Positions 26,147-34,096 of a stretch of 64,000 bases of DNA are shown piece by piece (position 1 is the first letter of the stretch; every line of letters begins with the position of its first letter). A program made the position numbers and the translations under genes. Source of the DNA: Archangium gephyra (GTDB lineage: Bacteria; Myxococcota; Myxococcia; Myxococcales; Myxococcaceae). Under the pieces are notes generated by a model that saw only the letters and a list, made by a program, of their open reading frames with translations, had not been told where the DNA came from and made no database searches. Where the stretch lies: NCBI GenBank assembly GCA_003243425.1, contig QFQP01000012.1, positions 1-64,000 of the forward strand, given 5' to 3'.

Positions 26147-28114
26147 TCACTCGCAGGCGTCGTCGAGCCCGCGCGGCGAGACGATGGCCGGGCCGTTCAC
26201 CGACCCGACGCCCGCGAGGAAACACCCGACCTGCGCGCCCACCGACGCCACGTCGAACACCACGTAGTGCCCGAGGTCGTACGGGGTCTGAATCTGCAAG
26301 GAGCCCGCGGTCACGCCGTTCAAATTGCTCCGCAGCGGGTACACCCCGGTGCCACGCCCATCGAGCCGCAGCGTGCGCGGCGTCGTGGGGTCCAACTCGT
26401 CACCGATGAGCGTCGTGCCCAACGCACCGGCCACCGCCGTCTGCGCGCCCGGGTGGAAGTAGCCGTCGAGCAGCCCCTGCGGCAGGAAGAACGGCTTCGG
26501 CTGCTGCCCTTCATACGGCTCGCGCGCCACGTGCCGGCCCTTCGCCGACGGGTCCGTCAAATCCCACAGCGTCTGAAACGCGTGCAGCAACGGGTGCGTG
26601 CGCGTGAGCGACTCGCCTTCCTTGAAGTTGAGGAGCAACTGCAGCGTCTCGCGCAGGTTCACCGGGTACGTGGTCTCGCTCGCGACCTCGATGAGCATTC
26701 CGCCCGCGCCCGAGAACACGTAGCCCTTGATGCGCGGGTCGACGGTGGCCACCGGAATGCCGATGGTGCTGCCCATGGAATGGCCCATGGCCGTCAGCTT
26801 CGACATGTCGACGCGCGCAGTGCCTCCGCTCGGCACGGGCAGCTCGACGGTCGAGACCAGGCGCGAGAGGTACACGGCCTCCATCGCCGCCACCGACATG
26901 TTGTCGACGGTCGAGTCGATGTCGCCGAACAGGTCGTACAGCTTGAGGCCCGTGGTGTCGGGTGGCGACTCGCGGTCACCGTGCAACGGGAAATCGAAGC
27001 CCATGGTCGCGATGCCGCGCCGCGCGAGGTACGTCGACGGACCGCTGCCCAACGGCGGGTCACCCTGCTGCGGCCGCGGCGAGGTCGGCGGCAGGGGCCC
27101 ACGGTCCATCACCTCGCGGTACTCGCCACCGCTGCCGTGAAAATAGAGGTTCAGCGCCACGCCGCTCGAAGGCACCGCGCGCTTCGGCATCGCCACCGAC
27201 AACCGCACCGACTGCGTGCCCTGCTGCACCGGCGTCTTCCCGTCTTCGCTCCACACGATGCGTCCGCGGCCCGGCTTGTTGCCGCTCTGCACGTGCGGCA
27301 CGCGGTAGCGCGCGGTGAACAACACGTAGTCGGGGTAGTCGTTGAGCTGCGTCCACGGCTGCTCCAGCACCGGAGCCGGCAGCGTCTCGACCCACGCCGC
27401 CAACTTCTTGAGCGAAGCGTTGGGGTCGATGGTGCGGAACACGGTCGCGCCAGCCACCCTGGTGCGCGGCATCTTCGTGGCGCCGAGGAAGTCGCGCAGC
27501 GGCTTCAACACCTCGACCACCTTCAGGTCGGCGTCTTCGGTCTGCTCGAAGGCGTCGTGGAACACGCGGCTGCGGCCGATGGGAGAACCTGAAGCATCCT
27601 TCAGGTTGTCGAAGAGAATCACCGCGTACAGTGTGTTCTCGCGACGCGGGAAGCCCTGCACGGGCACTACCGACAACAACTTCGCGGGCGCGTAGGTGAT
27701 GGCGCTCGAACTGAACGTGACGTCGACCGGAAACCGGCGGCCGTACTCGGGCGACGCGGGGTCGATGTCGACGAACTGCACCGTCGATTCAGCGGTGAGC
27801 GTCTCGCCCGCGGTCTTCGGCAGCGAGTTCACGTCGAGCTCGCCGGTGAGCGTGAAGAAGGCGCCGGCGTTCACGCCCCAGCCATCACGAATGCGCGAGT
27901 CGATGGTCTCGAGCCACATCTTCACCAGCGCGCCGCGTTCACCCGGCCAGCGGTCGAGGTTGTACGAGCCGTCGTCCTGGCGACGCAGCTCGCTGGGCAG
28001 GGGCACGCTCCAGAAATCGCCGCCGGGGTTGAAGGTCACCTGCGTGGCGCGCTCGGCGTACGGCACTTCACAGGCACACAGGAAGACGACGGTCAGCAAC
28101 GCGAGACGACGCAT
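26147..28114 (-). CDS. Lipoprotein of the alpha/beta-hydrolase superfamily
   Basis: 655 residues. Lipoprotein-type signal (LTVVFLCACEV, lipidated Cys 15). The C-terminal half is an alpha/beta hydrolase: LNLYFHGSGGEYR (oxyanion region), FDFPLHGDR, and the nucleophile elbow TAMGHSMGST with S446. The N-terminal ~300 residues resemble the beta-rich domain of other bacterial lipoprotein lipases/esterases of this type. Substrate unknown; an esterase or lipase on the outer membrane surface is likely. The large size is typical for this group. Confidence 0.82.
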   Translation of the reverse strand: MRRLALLTVVFLCACEVPYAERATQVTFNPGGDFWSVPLPSELRRQDDGSYNLDRWPGERGALVKMWLETIDSRIRDGWGVNAGAFFTLTGELDVNSLPKTAGETLTAESTVQFVDIDPASPEYGRRFPVDVTFSSSAITYAPAKLLSVVPVQGFPRRENTLYAVILFDNLKDASGSPIGRSRVFHDAFEQTEDADLKVVEVLKPLRDFLGATKMPRTRVAGATVFRTIDPNASLKKLAAWVETLPAPVLEQPWTQLNDYPDYVLFTARYRVPHVQSGNKPGRGRIVWSEDGKTPVQQGTQSVRLSVAMPKRAVPSSGVALNLYFHGSGGEYREVMDRGPLPPTSPRPQQGDPPLGSGPSTYLARRGIATMGFDFPLHGDRESPPDTTGLKLYDLFGDIDSTVDNMSVAAMEAVYLSRLVSTVELPVPSGGTARVDMSKLTAMGHSMGSTIGIPVATVDPRIKGYVFSGAGGMLIEVASETTYPVNLRETLQLLLNFKEGESLTRTHPLLHAFQTLWDLTDPSAKGRHVAREPYEGQQPKPFFLPQGLLDGYFHPGAQTAVAGALGTTLIGDELDPTTPRTLRLDGRGTGVYPLRSNLNGVTAGSLQIQTPYDLGHYVVFDVASVGAQVGCFLAGVGSVNGPAIVSPRGLDDACE

Positions 28115-28210
28115 GGGAGCGGCCTGCTACCGGCGCCCACCACGATTTGAAAGCGCCGCGCCACCTCGCGTTTGGTGACGAATGGAATTCACGAGGTAAG
28201 AGGCGCGCCC

Positions 28211-28654
28211 ATGCCGTCCCAGGAAGTGAAACGCATCATGTCGCTGGCGAAGGGCGACGCGCAGAAGGCGTACGCCATCGTCGAGAGTCAGCTGTCGGTG
28301 TTGGTGATTCGTACGCAGGTGATGTTGTCGTTGTCGGGCATCGTGGTGACCGTCACCGGTTTCTCAGGCCGCACCATCGCGCAGACGAGTGAGGTCGCGC
28401 GGGCGCTCATCGCCGCGGGCATCGTGACCGTGTTGTGCGCGGCGGCCATCGCCATCGTCGGCGTGCTGCGGCTCAAGTGGCTGACGCAGGAGATCAGCGA
28501 CGACATGGAAGAGACGCTCGACCGCATGCTGCGGATTCGAGACGCGAAGTCTCGTTACTTGAGCGCGGCGTTGCTCACCTTCGTGGCCGGCTTCGCCTGT
28601 TACTGCTTCGCGATCGCGCTGATGTTGATCAGCACCCAGCCGTTGGCGCGTTGA
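28211..28654 (+). CDS. Three-TM membrane protein of the ATPase cassette
   Basis: 147 residues from MPSQEVKRIMSLAKGDA; an ATG 13 codons upstream is in frame. An N-terminal amphipathic helix leads into a TM (TQVMLSLSGIVVTVTGF), a second TM (ALIAAGIVTVLCAAAIAIVG), a coiled charged stretch (EISDDMEETLDRMLRIRD) and a third TM (YLSAALLTFVAGFACYCFAI). This layout resembles the SLATT/Pycsar-type TM effectors, but the similarity is of architecture only. It lies 11 bases before the ATPase gene. It may be the membrane-associated member of a small cassette. Confidence 0.65.
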   Translation: MPSQEVKRIMSLAKGDAQKAYAIVESQLSVLVIRTQVMLSLSGIVVTVTGFSGRTIAQTSEVARALIAAGIVTVLCAAAIAIVGVLRLKWLTQEISDDMEETLDRMLRIRDAKSRYLSAALLTFVAGFACYCFAIALMLISTQPLAR

Positions 28655-28665
28655 CACCTCGTGTT

Positions 28666-29835
28666 ATGAGACGCCGCGTGTCCACCACGCGGCTCGACAT
28701 AGAGAACTTCGCGCAAATCTCTTCGGCTTCATTGGTGCTCGGTGACTTGACCGTCATCGTCGGCGCGCAGGGAACAGGGAAGAGTCTGGCGCTTCAGTGG
28801 TTGAAGTCTGCGCTGGACGGGAAGCAAATCATCACTGCGCTGAACGACGCGGGACAGCAGACCAAGAAGTCTGATGCGCTGATTGACCTCATCTTCGGCG
28901 TCGGAATGAGTGCTGCCTGGAATTCTCAGACCAGCATCAAGCTCGACTCGAAGCTCATCACGCGCGAGTCACTCGCCAAGCGCGGCAACGGTGGCGAGTC
29001 GGTGTTCTTCATTCCCGCGCATCGCGCCTCACTGATCAGCGACGGGTGGGCTTCACCGTTCCAGAAGCTCACGGCGGAAGTCCCCGTCGTCGCACGACTG
29101 TTCAGTCAGAACCTCTTTGACCTCTTCTCGGATCGCACTGATGACGCACTGTTCCCGCGTAAACGAGTGCTGAAAGGTCAGTACCGAGAGTTGATCGATG
29201 CGGCAGTTTTTCACAGCGGAACAGTCGGGCTGGAGGAAGACAGTCAGCACACCAAGCGCCTTCGACTTTCCCACGGCGAGAGCAAGTTGCCGTTCATGAC
29301 GTGGACTGCAGGTCAACGCGAGTTCACGCCGCTCTTACTGGGTCTGTATCACCTGCTTCCGGCGAGAAAGCTCCCGAAGCAACCCGACATCGACTGGGTG
29401 ATCATCGAAGAACCTGAGATGGGACTTCACCCTCAAGCCGTGACGGCCTTTTTGCTGCTGGTCCTCGATTTGATCTGGCGTGGTTACCGGGTCGTTCTCT
29501 CGACGCACTCGCCAGTGGTGCTCTCGATGATGTGGATGTTGCGCGTCTTGCGCGAAAGAGAGGCGCGCTGGCAGCTCGTGTGTGAAGGCTTCGGCGTCAA
29601 GACGAGCCACCAGTTGAGGCCGGTGGCCGAGAGGATCCTGAAGAAGGAACTCTCGCTGAAGACCTTCGTGATGGAGTTCGGCGCCGACGGCAAGGTGCGC
29701 TCGAAGGACATCTCCAACCTCGACCCCGGCGCCGACGACGAGTCGGAGGCGGGCTGGGGTGGGCTGACGGGCTTCACGACCCGCTTCAGCGACGCGGTGC
29801 GAATGGCGGTCGCCGAAGACGAGGCTCGCGAGTGA
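28666..29835 (+). CDS. AAA/ABC-like ATPase (AAA_21-type)
   Basis: 389 residues. Walker A GAQGTGKS at 33-40, an ABC-signature-like TAGQRE near 214-219, Walker B with acidic WVIIEEPEMGLHP (244-256) and a switch His in LSTHSP (H281). This is the pattern of the single-chain ATPases of the OLD/AAA_21 superfamily, many of which act in defence or toxin-antitoxin modules with a partner nuclease. No Toprim domain is visible; the C-terminal ~100 residues are unassigned. The stop overlaps the start of the next gene (GTGA), so the two are translationally coupled. Confidence 0.82.
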   Translation: MRRRVSTTRLDIENFAQISSASLVLGDLTVIVGAQGTGKSLALQWLKSALDGKQIITALNDAGQQTKKSDALIDLIFGVGMSAAWNSQTSIKLDSKLITRESLAKRGNGGESVFFIPAHRASLISDGWASPFQKLTAEVPVVARLFSQNLFDLFSDRTDDALFPRKRVLKGQYRELIDAAVFHSGTVGLEEDSQHTKRLRLSHGESKLPFMTWTAGQREFTPLLLGLYHLLPARKLPKQPDIDWVIIEEPEMGLHPQAVTAFLLLVLDLIWRGYRVVLSTHSPVVLSMMWMLRVLREREARWQLVCEGFGVKTSHQLRPVAERILKKELSLKTFVMEFGADGKVRSKDISNLDPGADDESEAGWGGLTGFTTRFSDAVRMAVAEDEARE

Positions 29836-30293
29836 CGACCATCCGCAAGCAGCTGAGGCCGACCAGCAGGCTCGTCGCGAAGGTCAGCGACGGTCTCGGC
29901 GCGCTGAACCCGGTCGACAAGCCGCGCATCGACGTCGCCATCAAGACCCGCTTCGACGACTCCATCGATGTCGACGCCGCCTTTCTCGAAGAACTGCCGA
30001 ACGAGAATCGCTGGGATTACCTGCTCGGAGACTCAGTCTCGAAGAAGGTGGTCGGTCTCGAACCGCACTCGGCCAGGCAGGATGAAGTGAGCCGCGTCAT
30101 CGCCAAGAAGACGAAGGCGCTCGAGCAGCTCCGCGCGCACTGGAAGGCCGGCTCTCCCGTCGCCGCGTGGTTCTGGGTCGCGTCCGGAGACGTGCACTTC
30201 CCGGACACCGACAGGAACGCGAAGCGACTCGCCGAGCACAACATCACCTTCGTCGGCCGGCAGCTGAAGGCGAAGCACTTCAAAAAGCTGTAG
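29832..30293 (+). CDS. Small protein, possible PD-(D/E)XK-like nuclease partner
   Basis: 153 residues, starting at GTG inside the ATPase stop. The order of elements resembles a restriction-endonuclease-like core: RWDYLLGD (D62/D67), strand VVGLEPHSA (E77, with His rather than Lys at x+2), a Lys-rich helix DEVSRVIAKKTKALEQLRAHW, then strand AAWFWVASGDVHF. The catalytic Lys of the motif is not where expected, so activity is uncertain. Its coupling to the ATPase gene suggests one functional complex. No family name is claimed. Confidence 0.5.
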   Translation: MTTIRKQLRPTSRLVAKVSDGLGALNPVDKPRIDVAIKTRFDDSIDVDAAFLEELPNENRWDYLLGDSVSKKVVGLEPHSARQDEVSRVIAKKTKALEQLRAHWKAGSPVAAWFWVASGDVHFPDTDRNAKRLAEHNITFVGRQLKAKHFKKL

Positions 30294-31538
30294 TCACGGC
30301 GCCGGCTTCAACTGCGCTTCCAGCATCGCGATGCGCTTCGCACTCACCTGACTCTTCGGCAGCTTCTTCGCGTACGTCAGCGCCTCGTTGAGCACCTTCA
30401 CGCGGCCCTTCTCGTCGCCCTTCTTCGCGAGAATCGACGCCCTGGTCTCGTAGATGCGCAGCTTGCGCGGGCCTTCCTTGCACTTGCTCAACGCGCGGTC
30501 GGTCGCAGCCAACGCGTCGTCCAGCTGACCCAGCTCGCGGTACACGAGCGCCAGTCGCGCCGGCGGGTTGTAGTCCCTGGGCAGCTCCTTCTCGGACAGC
30601 TTGAGCGGCTCGACCATCTTCGCGGCCTGCCCCGACTCGAGCGCCGCCAGCACGCGATGCGCGTCGAACACCGCGCGCTCCCCGGGCGACTTCGCCTTCG
30701 CGGCCTCTGCGTCGAGAAACTGAAGCCACTTCGTCGCCAGCACCTTCGCGCCTTCGCTGTCTTTCGCGGCCGAGCGCTCCTGCACCAGCACCTCGTACAG
30801 CCCCGAGGTGTCGTCGGGCAGCACGCCCGGCAGCTCGACGGCCTTGAGCGACTGAGACACCAGCAGGTCCAGCTGCTGCGTGCGCGTCTTGCCTTCTGGC
30901 AGCTCGATGGCGCACGACAGGCCCCACGTCAGCGCGGCGACGCGCTCCTGCGCGAGCTTGAAGCCCGGCAACTGCTCGACGACGGTCTTCGCGCACGGCT
31001 CGTATTTCTTCGCGAGCGTCATCGCCGCCAGCATCGACAGCAACGTGCGCGCCTTGAGGTCGCCCTGCTGCACGGCGGCCTCGTACTTCTCTGCGGCGAT
31101 TCCCGAATTCCCGGCGGCAAGCGCGTCGTCGGCCTCCCGCACCACGCCGTCACCGCCGCGCGCGGCCTCGAGCAGCGCCTGCATCTGCGCTTCGTCGGCG
31201 CTGCCGAGCCACTTCAAGACCACGGTCTCCTTCTGCGGGTCGATGAAGAGCAGCGTGGGCCACACGTCGACGGGGAACTTGTCGAGGAACGCGGCGCTCC
31301 TGGTCTTCTCGGTGTCGACGCTGGCGAACACCACGTCTTTCTCGAAGGCCTTGAACGAGTCGCGCGAGAAGACCTGCTCCTTCATGGCGACGCAGGTGTG
31401 GCACCACGGGGCCCAGGCATCGACGAACAACAGCTTCTTCTGCTGCTTCGCGGTCTTCAGGGCCTTCGCGTAGTCGTCTTCGATGAAGCGGGGGCCCGAC
31501 GAAGCCGACAACACCAGCGCGACGAGGAGTGACGTCAT
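30294..31538 (-). CDS. Exported thioredoxin-fold protein with TPR-like tail
   Basis: 414 residues with a short signal sequence (MTSLLVALVLSASSG). The thioredoxin-like domain (residues ~15-135) carries WAPWCHTC (C46, C49), with VWPTLLFIDP after the cis-Pro region, typical of DsbD-gamma/TlpA-like thiol reductases. The remaining ~270 residues are helical TPR-like repeats (ADDALAAGNSGIAAEKYEAA, ALVYRELGQLDDALAATDRA). Probably a periplasmic redox protein that binds partners through the TPR part. It is tail-to-tail with the small nuclease-like gene (no gap). Confidence 0.85.
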   Translation of the reverse strand: MTSLLVALVLSASSGPRFIEDDYAKALKTAKQQKKLLFVDAWAPWCHTCVAMKEQVFSRDSFKAFEKDVVFASVDTEKTRSAAFLDKFPVDVWPTLLFIDPQKETVVLKWLGSADEAQMQALLEAARGGDGVVREADDALAAGNSGIAAEKYEAAVQQGDLKARTLLSMLAAMTLAKKYEPCAKTVVEQLPGFKLAQERVAALTWGLSCAIELPEGKTRTQQLDLLVSQSLKAVELPGVLPDDTSGLYEVLVQERSAAKDSEGAKVLATKWLQFLDAEAAKAKSPGERAVFDAHRVLAALESGQAAKMVEPLKLSEKELPRDYNPPARLALVYRELGQLDDALAATDRALSKCKEGPRKLRIYETRASILAKKGDEKGRVKVLNEALTYAKKLPKSQVSAKRIAMLEAQLKPAP

Positions 31539-31603
31539 GCGGTGTCACATAGCAATGCGCTGAACTTCTCGCGCGGTGACGTGGCAAGGTCCGCTTCCCC
31601 ACG

Positions 31604-32095
31604 ATGCTCGTCACGTTGCTGTACCAGTCAGAGCGAGTCCGCTTCGGCGCTGCAGGCTCGGTCATTCTCATGCAGTACCGCCTGCCGCCCACGCTCGAAG
31701 AGCTGAAGGTGGTGGAGGTCTACGAGGATCAACTGCTGATGCAGTACGCGAAGATCTCCGTCTTCACCGTTTCTGAACGCACCAACACGCTGCTGCGCGT
31801 GCCCGAAGACGTGCGCGACTACAGCGCCGAGTTGAGCCGCAAGTACGGCAGCCGCGTCATCGGCTCGGCGATGGTGGTGTCGGAGACCGGCCTGGCCGCG
31901 GCCATGGTGCGCACCTTCCTCGCGGGGTTTCTGCTGCTCACGCGTGGCGCGCTCAACCTGCGCAGCTTTCGTGAATTGAACGAGGCGCTGACCTGGTTGC
32001 GCTCGCTGCCCGAGCAGGACATACGCGTGAAGACCGAGCTGACGCTCACCGACCTCGAGCGCTTCTTCTCGGCGCCCTTCCCCACCGCGCCATGA
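31604..32095 (+). CDS. Hypothetical protein coupled to ElaA-type GNAT
   Basis: 163 residues, no signal peptide or TM of clear strength (one hydrophobic patch, TGLAAAMVRTFLAGFLLL). Strand-helix alternation (YEDQLLMQYAKISVFTVSE, GSRVIGSAMVVSETG, VRTFLAGFLLLTRG, FRELNEALTWLRSL) loosely resembles STAS/SpoIIAA-like folds seen in myxobacterial proteins, but no family is claimed. The stop overlaps the next gene's ATG by four bases (ATGA). Confidence 0.65.
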   Translation: MLVTLLYQSERVRFGAAGSVILMQYRLPPTLEELKVVEVYEDQLLMQYAKISVFTVSERTNTLLRVPEDVRDYSAELSRKYGSRVIGSAMVVSETGLAAAMVRTFLAGFLLLTRGALNLRSFRELNEALTWLRSLPEQDIRVKTELTLTDLERFFSAPFPTAP

Positions 32096-32541
32096 CCGTC
32101 GACTTCGACTGGCTCCCGTTCGACCGGCTGACGGGCCGTCAGGTGCACGACGTGCTGCAGCTGCGCGAGCGCGTGTTCATCGTCGAGCAGACCTGCCCGT
32201 ACCTCGATGCCGACGGCAGTGACCCGCGCTGCTGGCACGGCCTGGGAATGAAGGACGGCGTGCTGGTGGCGACGGCGCGCATCGTTCCTCCCGGTGAGAA
32301 GTTCGGTGAGCCGGCGATTGGACGTGTGGTGACCGCGCCTGAAGTGCGACGTGAAGGTGCGGGGCGCGCGCTGATGATTTCGGCCATCGCGCAGGTCAAA
32401 CGCCTGTACCCGGGCCAGCCGATTCGCATCGGAGCCCAGCGATATCTCGAGCGTTTCTACGGCTCGCTGGGCTTCGTCCCCATGGGCGAGCCGTACGACG
32501 AAGACGGCATTCCACACATCGAGATGCTGCGGGAGATCTGA
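32092..32541 (+). CDS. GNAT N-acetyltransferase (ElaA family)
   Basis: 149 residues. It matches the ElaA pattern: LRERVFIVEQTCPYLDADGSDP near 22-43 (the RxxVFVVEQ..YxxxDxxD signature), the acetyl-CoA-binding VRREGAGRALM loop, and IRIGAQRYLERFYGSLGFVPMGEPYDEDGIPHIEM at the C-terminus. Acetylates an unknown amine. Translationally coupled to the upstream hypothetical gene. Confidence 0.92.
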   Translation: MTVDFDWLPFDRLTGRQVHDVLQLRERVFIVEQTCPYLDADGSDPRCWHGLGMKDGVLVATARIVPPGEKFGEPAIGRVVTAPEVRREGAGRALMISAIAQVKRLYPGQPIRIGAQRYLERFYGSLGFVPMGEPYDEDGIPHIEMLREI

Positions 32542-32568
32542 CGGGAAGGTCGTTCGTTGAAGGGTCTC

Positions 32569-32862
32569 ATGAACCCTCCGAATCGACGACTTCCTGCAGT
32601 GCTGGCGGCGGTCTTCGCGATGTCGGCGTCGTTGGCGGCCATCGGCGCGGTCGTGATTTCAGACCTGGCGTACGCGGGTGAACCGCAGCCGGTGATGGAA
32701 GCCGACGAGGTGGTGAAGGCGCCGGTGGTGAAGATCTCGAAGGTCGAAGCGAAGCAGGACCTCGTGATTCCCGAAGCCGCCGACCTGCCCAACTTCGAGC
32801 CGGCCCCGAAGAAATCGAAGAAGCGGGCGAAGGTCGATTTCGGTCAGTTCGAAGGCTACTGA
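32569..32862 (+). CDS. Small protein with N-terminal TM and Lys-rich tail
   Basis: 97 residues from MNPPNRRLPAVLAAVFAM (an in-frame TTG four codons upstream is also possible). The N-terminal hydrophobic segment (LPAVLAAVFAMSASLAAIGAVV) is either a signal anchor or a signal peptide ending near AYA. The rest is Glu/Val/Lys-rich with a KKSKKRAK cluster. The stop codon directly precedes the GTG of the hydroxylase gene, which suggests co-transcription. No family recognised. Confidence 0.65.
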   Translation: MNPPNRRLPAVLAAVFAMSASLAAIGAVVISDLAYAGEPQPVMEADEVVKAPVVKISKVEAKQDLVIPEAADLPNFEPAPKKSKKRAKVDFGQFEGY

Positions 32863-33528
32863 GTGAGCGCGACGCTCGTTGGCTGCGCGGTGTTCCTCGC
32901 GATGATGGCGGGGCTCTTCGTGCCGCTCGAGTACCTGTTTCCCGCGCGTGCCACCCGGCCGTCGTGGCGTTCGATGGCGCTCGGCGCGGCGCTGTTCGTA
33001 ATCAACACGGTGCTCATGCAGTTGATCAGCGCGCGGCTGTGGAGCTCGGTGCAGCTCACGTCGGTGCGCAGATCAGCGCTGATCATCGTCGTGGTGTTCA
33101 TCGCTTCAGACTTTGCCGGGTACTGGATTCACCGCGCGATGCACCGCGTGCCGTGGCTGTGGCGGTTTCACCGGGTGCACCATGAAGCGACGGAGCTCTC
33201 GTGGCTCGATGCCTGGCGGCAGCACCCGGTCGACTTCGTATTGCACGGAATCGTGGTCGGGCTGCCCGGGGCGATGCTGGGTGCGACGCTGTCTGACCTC
33301 GCGAGCGTGGTGGTGCTGCGCAAGGCGTTCACCACCTTCCTGCACGCCAACCTGAACGTGAGCTTCGGCGTTTGGCTGGCTTCACCGGCGTTCCACGCGC
33401 GGCATCACAGCGCTGATGAACGTGACTACGACACCCACTTCGCGGGCACTTTCCCGGTGTGGGACGTGGTGTTCGGCACGTACCGCGCTGACGTTACGCG
33501 GCTCGCGAAGACCGCGCCGTCGCTGTAA
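32863..33528 (+). CDS. Fatty acid hydroxylase / sterol desaturase superfamily protein
   Basis: 221 residues, GTG start. Di-iron histidine clusters of the superfamily: HRAMH (near 91), HRVHHEATE (near 103), and HARHHSADE (near 180), with membrane segments around them (FIASDFAGYWI, FVLHGIVVGLPGAMLG). The family hydroxylates or desaturates lipids such as carotenoids, fatty acids or sterols. No neighbouring gene suggests the substrate. It abuts the upstream small gene without a gap. Confidence 0.88.
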   Translation: MSATLVGCAVFLAMMAGLFVPLEYLFPARATRPSWRSMALGAALFVINTVLMQLISARLWSSVQLTSVRRSALIIVVVFIASDFAGYWIHRAMHRVPWLWRFHRVHHEATELSWLDAWRQHPVDFVLHGIVVGLPGAMLGATLSDLASVVVLRKAFTTFLHANLNVSFGVWLASPAFHARHHSADERDYDTHFAGTFPVWDVVFGTYRADVTRLAKTAPSL

Positions 33529-33658
33529 GCAGCGCCCATGTTCCGACTGGCGGGCGTGGTGGCGCTGGGCAGCCTGGTGGGCCGTGAGAGCTCACCGTCG
33601 ACGTCATCGTCCGGCGGCGAATCAACGGCGGCTCGAGCATCGTGGACGGGGCCCTGAC

Positions 33659-34066
33659 ATGACGACCGTGAAGCAGTACCTCGAGGCGCTGGCTGAAGAC
33701 CGCAAGGCGCCGGTGAAGAAGGTCTACGCAGCCCTCAAGAAGGCGATGCCGAAGGGCTACGTCGAGGGCCTCGAGTACGGAATGATCAGCTGGTCGGTGC
33801 CGCACGAAGGCAAGTCGGTGCAGTACGTCGCCCTCGCGTCGCAGAAGAGCCACATGGCCGTGTACCTGGTCGGCGCGTACACCGACCCCCGGGTGCTCCA
33901 GCAGTTGACCGACGCGTACAAGAAGCGCGGCAAGAAGCTCGACATGGGCAAGTCGTGCCTGCGGTTCAAGAAGCTCGAAGACGTCGACCTCGAAGCGGTG
34001 AGCGCCGCGGTGGCCTCGCTGAGCCCCGACGCGTTCCTCGCGCTCCGGGCGCGCCACGAAGCGTAG
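33659..34066 (+). CDS. DUF1801 domain protein
   Basis: 135 residues. DUF1801 pattern: MTTVKQYLEALAEDRKAPVKKVY, the aromatic-rich GLEYGMISWSVPHEG, QYVALASQKSHMAVYLVGAY, GKKLDMGKSCLRFKKLEDVDLEAV. Members of the group have a YdhG-like fold of unknown molecular role. Preceded by 130 bases without a gene. Compare the different DUF1801 protein at 6027-6422. Confidence 0.87.
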   Translation: MTTVKQYLEALAEDRKAPVKKVYAALKKAMPKGYVEGLEYGMISWSVPHEGKSVQYVALASQKSHMAVYLVGAYTDPRVLQQLTDAYKKRGKKLDMGKSCLRFKKLEDVDLEAVSAAVASLSPDAFLALRARHEA

Positions 34067-34096
34067 AGCCCGACCATTTTTCACGGAGACCCGAAC

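Noticed and set aside
26267..27592. 441-codon plus-strand frame opposite the alpha/beta-hydrolase gene
   Set aside because: Shadow frame; the hydrolase strand carries the nucleophile elbow and a lipoprotein signal.
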